Source of the DNA: Fomitopsis serialis
Taxonomy: Eukaryota > Basidiomycota > Agaricomycetes > Polyporales > Fomitopsidaceae
Direction of reading: 5' to 3'
Length of the DNA stretch: 18,719 nt
Assembly (NCBI RefSeq): GCF_022376445.1
Contig: NW_025955608.1
Location: 1-18,719 of the forward strand
The position numbers were made by a program, and so were the translations under genes. The notes under the pieces were generated by a model. That model ran no database searches and was not told where the DNA came from. It was given only the letters and a program-made list of their open reading frames with translations. Positions 17,016-18,719 of the stretch are shown here, piece after piece (position 1 is the first letter of the stretch; the number at the start of each line of letters is the position of its first letter).

Positions 17016-18719
17016 ATGGACAACGGGAACGGCGATCCTCAGCCGCCCCTCAATCAACTTGCGCTCGCCCCAAATACCCTCATCACACCAGAAAATTACT
17101 GGCAGCACCTGCAGCAGCTCCAGCGAGTCAAGGAGGGCCTCGCTCAGTATGAACGCGAGTTGCAGGCGGGCTACAACCGGTATGTAGCGCAGGAGCAGGA
17201 GCTGAGGCAGCGTGTCGAGGCGGGCCGGCAAGCAGAGTGAGTTCACGCCACGACGCGATAGCTGTCCAGCTGAATGGTCTTTGCGTGGCGACAGACGTAT
17301 GCTCTCGCAGCTTCAGACCTCAGGGAATGCGAGCGCACCTGCACCGTACGTATCATATTCCATCAAGCCTCATCGCCATTGCTGGATGACGCGTTCTGAC
17401 TTCGTTCCTTTTTCGTACGCGGCCCTCAGGAGCAACCACGCAAGGTCTGTTGAGCATCACCTTGACCCGTTCTGGATTTAACGTGTCTGTCCAGGTTGCA
17501 AGCGTACCCGCATCACCGAATCCTCAAAACGGTTCGTCATCGTCGAACCTGCAAACATTTCCTCCGGTAGAGCATCTTCTCACCAACGACGACCATAGTC
17601 TGATCTCCCTATGTAGGCGAATGCGCAACCATACCACTCTCCGCATGGACAGCAGCAAACGCGATGGCCTACCAGCAAGCCCCCACGATGGTCGTGCCAT
17701 ATGGACAAGCTCATCCGCCCCAGCCCTACCACCAGGCGTCGTCGGCAGCGGCGGCGCAGTATCCTCATAATTGGCCGCAGTATGTTGCCGCGACGAACTG
17801 GCAGGTATGACCTCTCCCTATACTCTGTGACGCGTTTGATATAATCTCGCTGTTAGACCTCTGCCGGCCATGCACAAGGTCAGCGCGATGCGGCGCAACA
17901 GTCACAGCAGCCACAGCAGCAGCACCGTGTGCCTACTCCTCAGCAACATCAACAACAGCAGCGTGTTCCCACCCCTCAGCAACGTCAACAGCAGCAGCAT
18001 GTGCCCATATCTCAGCAGCATCACGCGACGAAATGGGACTGGGCACGCGCCCGTCGCCGGTGCCAGTAGGTGATCCGTAAACTGTAATGATTGTGATTCT
18101 CTCATCTTCGGTCCTCAGGCTCGCGACAGCCCGTCTACCAACCGGGACCCTCTGGGAGTAGCGCACAGTCTTCTGCTTCGACGAACCAGAGAACCACGCC
18201 GGAGGAGATCAAGCGCGCCAAGGTCACCTATGCCTCTCAAGCTCAACAACAGCAACAGCAACAGCACCTGTCGCAAGTGCATACTGCTGCTACCGCGTAT
18301 CAGAAGGTGTTCGACATCCTGAAGGTTAAAAACAGCACTTTCATTCGTTGCGAAACCCTGACAGTCGTGCCTAGGAGCTGAGGCCTGAAATGGTCGACTA
18401 CATCATATTCGCCGCGTTGGACAGTCTGAGGTCCAAGCTGCCCAACGGGTCTGTTCAGGGCCAGTCAGCATTCCTGAAAGTCCAGAGCCAGCTGCCGCCC
18501 CACTCGGTAGAGCAGCTCACGCAGATCAGCCAATATGTTGTACACCAACTACAGGTACTTAATGTGTACCTTACACCCTAGGCATGATACTCACAGAATA
18601 ACATAGGCCTTGAACCCGCTGCGATTAAGGCCATAGTGTTGAGAATCAAGAGAACCATGATGCAGAATGCTCAACAGCCTCCTGTACATCCTCAGCAGGT
18701 TCCTGGTGGTATGGAAGTG
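17016..18719 (+). CDS. Unrecognised Q/P-rich protein, 5' part, frame broken four times
   Basis: I do not recognise a family. Proposed exons: 17016-17236, 17295-17345, 17430-17444, 17495-17566, 17617-17804, 17857-18069, 18119-18324, 18375-18554 and 18607 to the window end. The start ATG 17016 has a good context (CTACCATGG). Residues about 25-75 are helical with coiled-coil character (LQQLQRVKEGLAQYERELQ...EQELRQRV). The middle is disordered and rich in P, Q, A, Y and H, with 12-residue tandem repeats. A second helical block follows (TPEEIKRAKVTYAS, TAATAYQKVFDILK, ELRPEMVDYIIFAALDSL, SVEQLTQISQYVVHQLQ, AAIKAIVLRIKRTMM), which may be a folded domain. Frame must shift by one missing base between 17440 and 17507, at 17657-17659, at 18031-18033 and at 18615-18617; all other junctions are in phase. 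The 15-nt third exon is tentative. The composition resembles transcription or chromatin cofactors, but this is only inference. Confidence 0.7.
17926..18015 (+). repeat. 36-bp tandem repeat, about 2.5 copies, coding
   Basis: Units start at 17926, 17962 and 17998. Each encodes about 12 residues of the form RVPTPQQHQQQQ, RVPTPQQRQQQQ and HVPISQQHH. The length is a multiple of three, so copy-number change would not alter the frame. It lies in the disordered middle of the unrecognised protein. Confidence 0.85.

Noticed and set aside
1..18719. Transposon, tRNA, rRNA, CRISPR or biosynthetic cluster
   Set aside because: No transposase, reverse transcriptase, terminal repeats, cloverleaf or spaced-repeat array was seen, and the genes belong to unrelated housekeeping families.

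Overview
The window is nuclear DNA from a filamentous fungus, most likely an agaricomycete basidiomycete. The reasons are GC-rich, gene-dense sequence, genes cut by many 46-85 nt introns with GT(A/G/C)NGT donors and short branch-to-AG distances, and basidiomycete-style proteins such as a lone F-box/leucine-rich protein and a long Q/P-rich Whi3-type RNA-binding protein. I see no mobile element, rRNA, tRNA or CRISPR. I rebuilt nine protein-coding genes exon by exon.

Layout, left to right. (1) 1-3382 (+): 3' part of a Whi3/Scw1-type protein with two RRMs. Its reading frame is broken seven times outside the RRMs. (2) 4087-5551 (+): F-box protein. (3) 5831-9712 (-): complete 11-exon PP4 regulatory subunit 3 (Psy2/SMEK), divergent from (4) 10101-11271 (+): EVE-domain THYN1-like protein in 7 exons. 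(5) 11443-12818 (-): TRM10 tRNA m1G9 methyltransferase, tail-to-tail with THYN1 and head-to-head with (6) 13083-13976 (+): acyl-protein thioesterase. (7) 14098-15056 (-): a diverged second thioesterase, tail-to-tail with gene 6 and carrying one frame break. (8) 15373-16704 (-): complete 8-exon NDUFAF5-like complex I assembly factor, divergent from (9) 17016-18719 (+): an unrecognised Q/P-rich protein that runs off the window and has four frame breaks.

The genes are ordinary housekeeping and regulatory genes and do not form one pathway. They cover mRNA regulation, ubiquitin ligase adaptor function, phosphatase targeting, modified-base recognition, tRNA methylation, protein depalmitoylation and complex I assembly. 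Genes are packed as divergent or convergent pairs with 120-400 bp between them.

The most notable pattern is that all twelve frame breaks are losses of one base, nearly all at short G, C or A runs. They fall in three genes (1, 7, 9), while the other six genes can be spliced into perfect frames. This looks more like homopolymer under-calling in the source assembly than gene decay, but the sequence alone cannot settle it. Other points are a GC-AG intron in the PP4 subunit gene, a 16-nt microexon in THYN1, an optional signal-anchor extension on the thioesterase, UGCAU motifs downstream of the Whi3 gene, and a 16-bp perfect palindrome in a divergent promoter. I found no evidence for a wholly new biological system.
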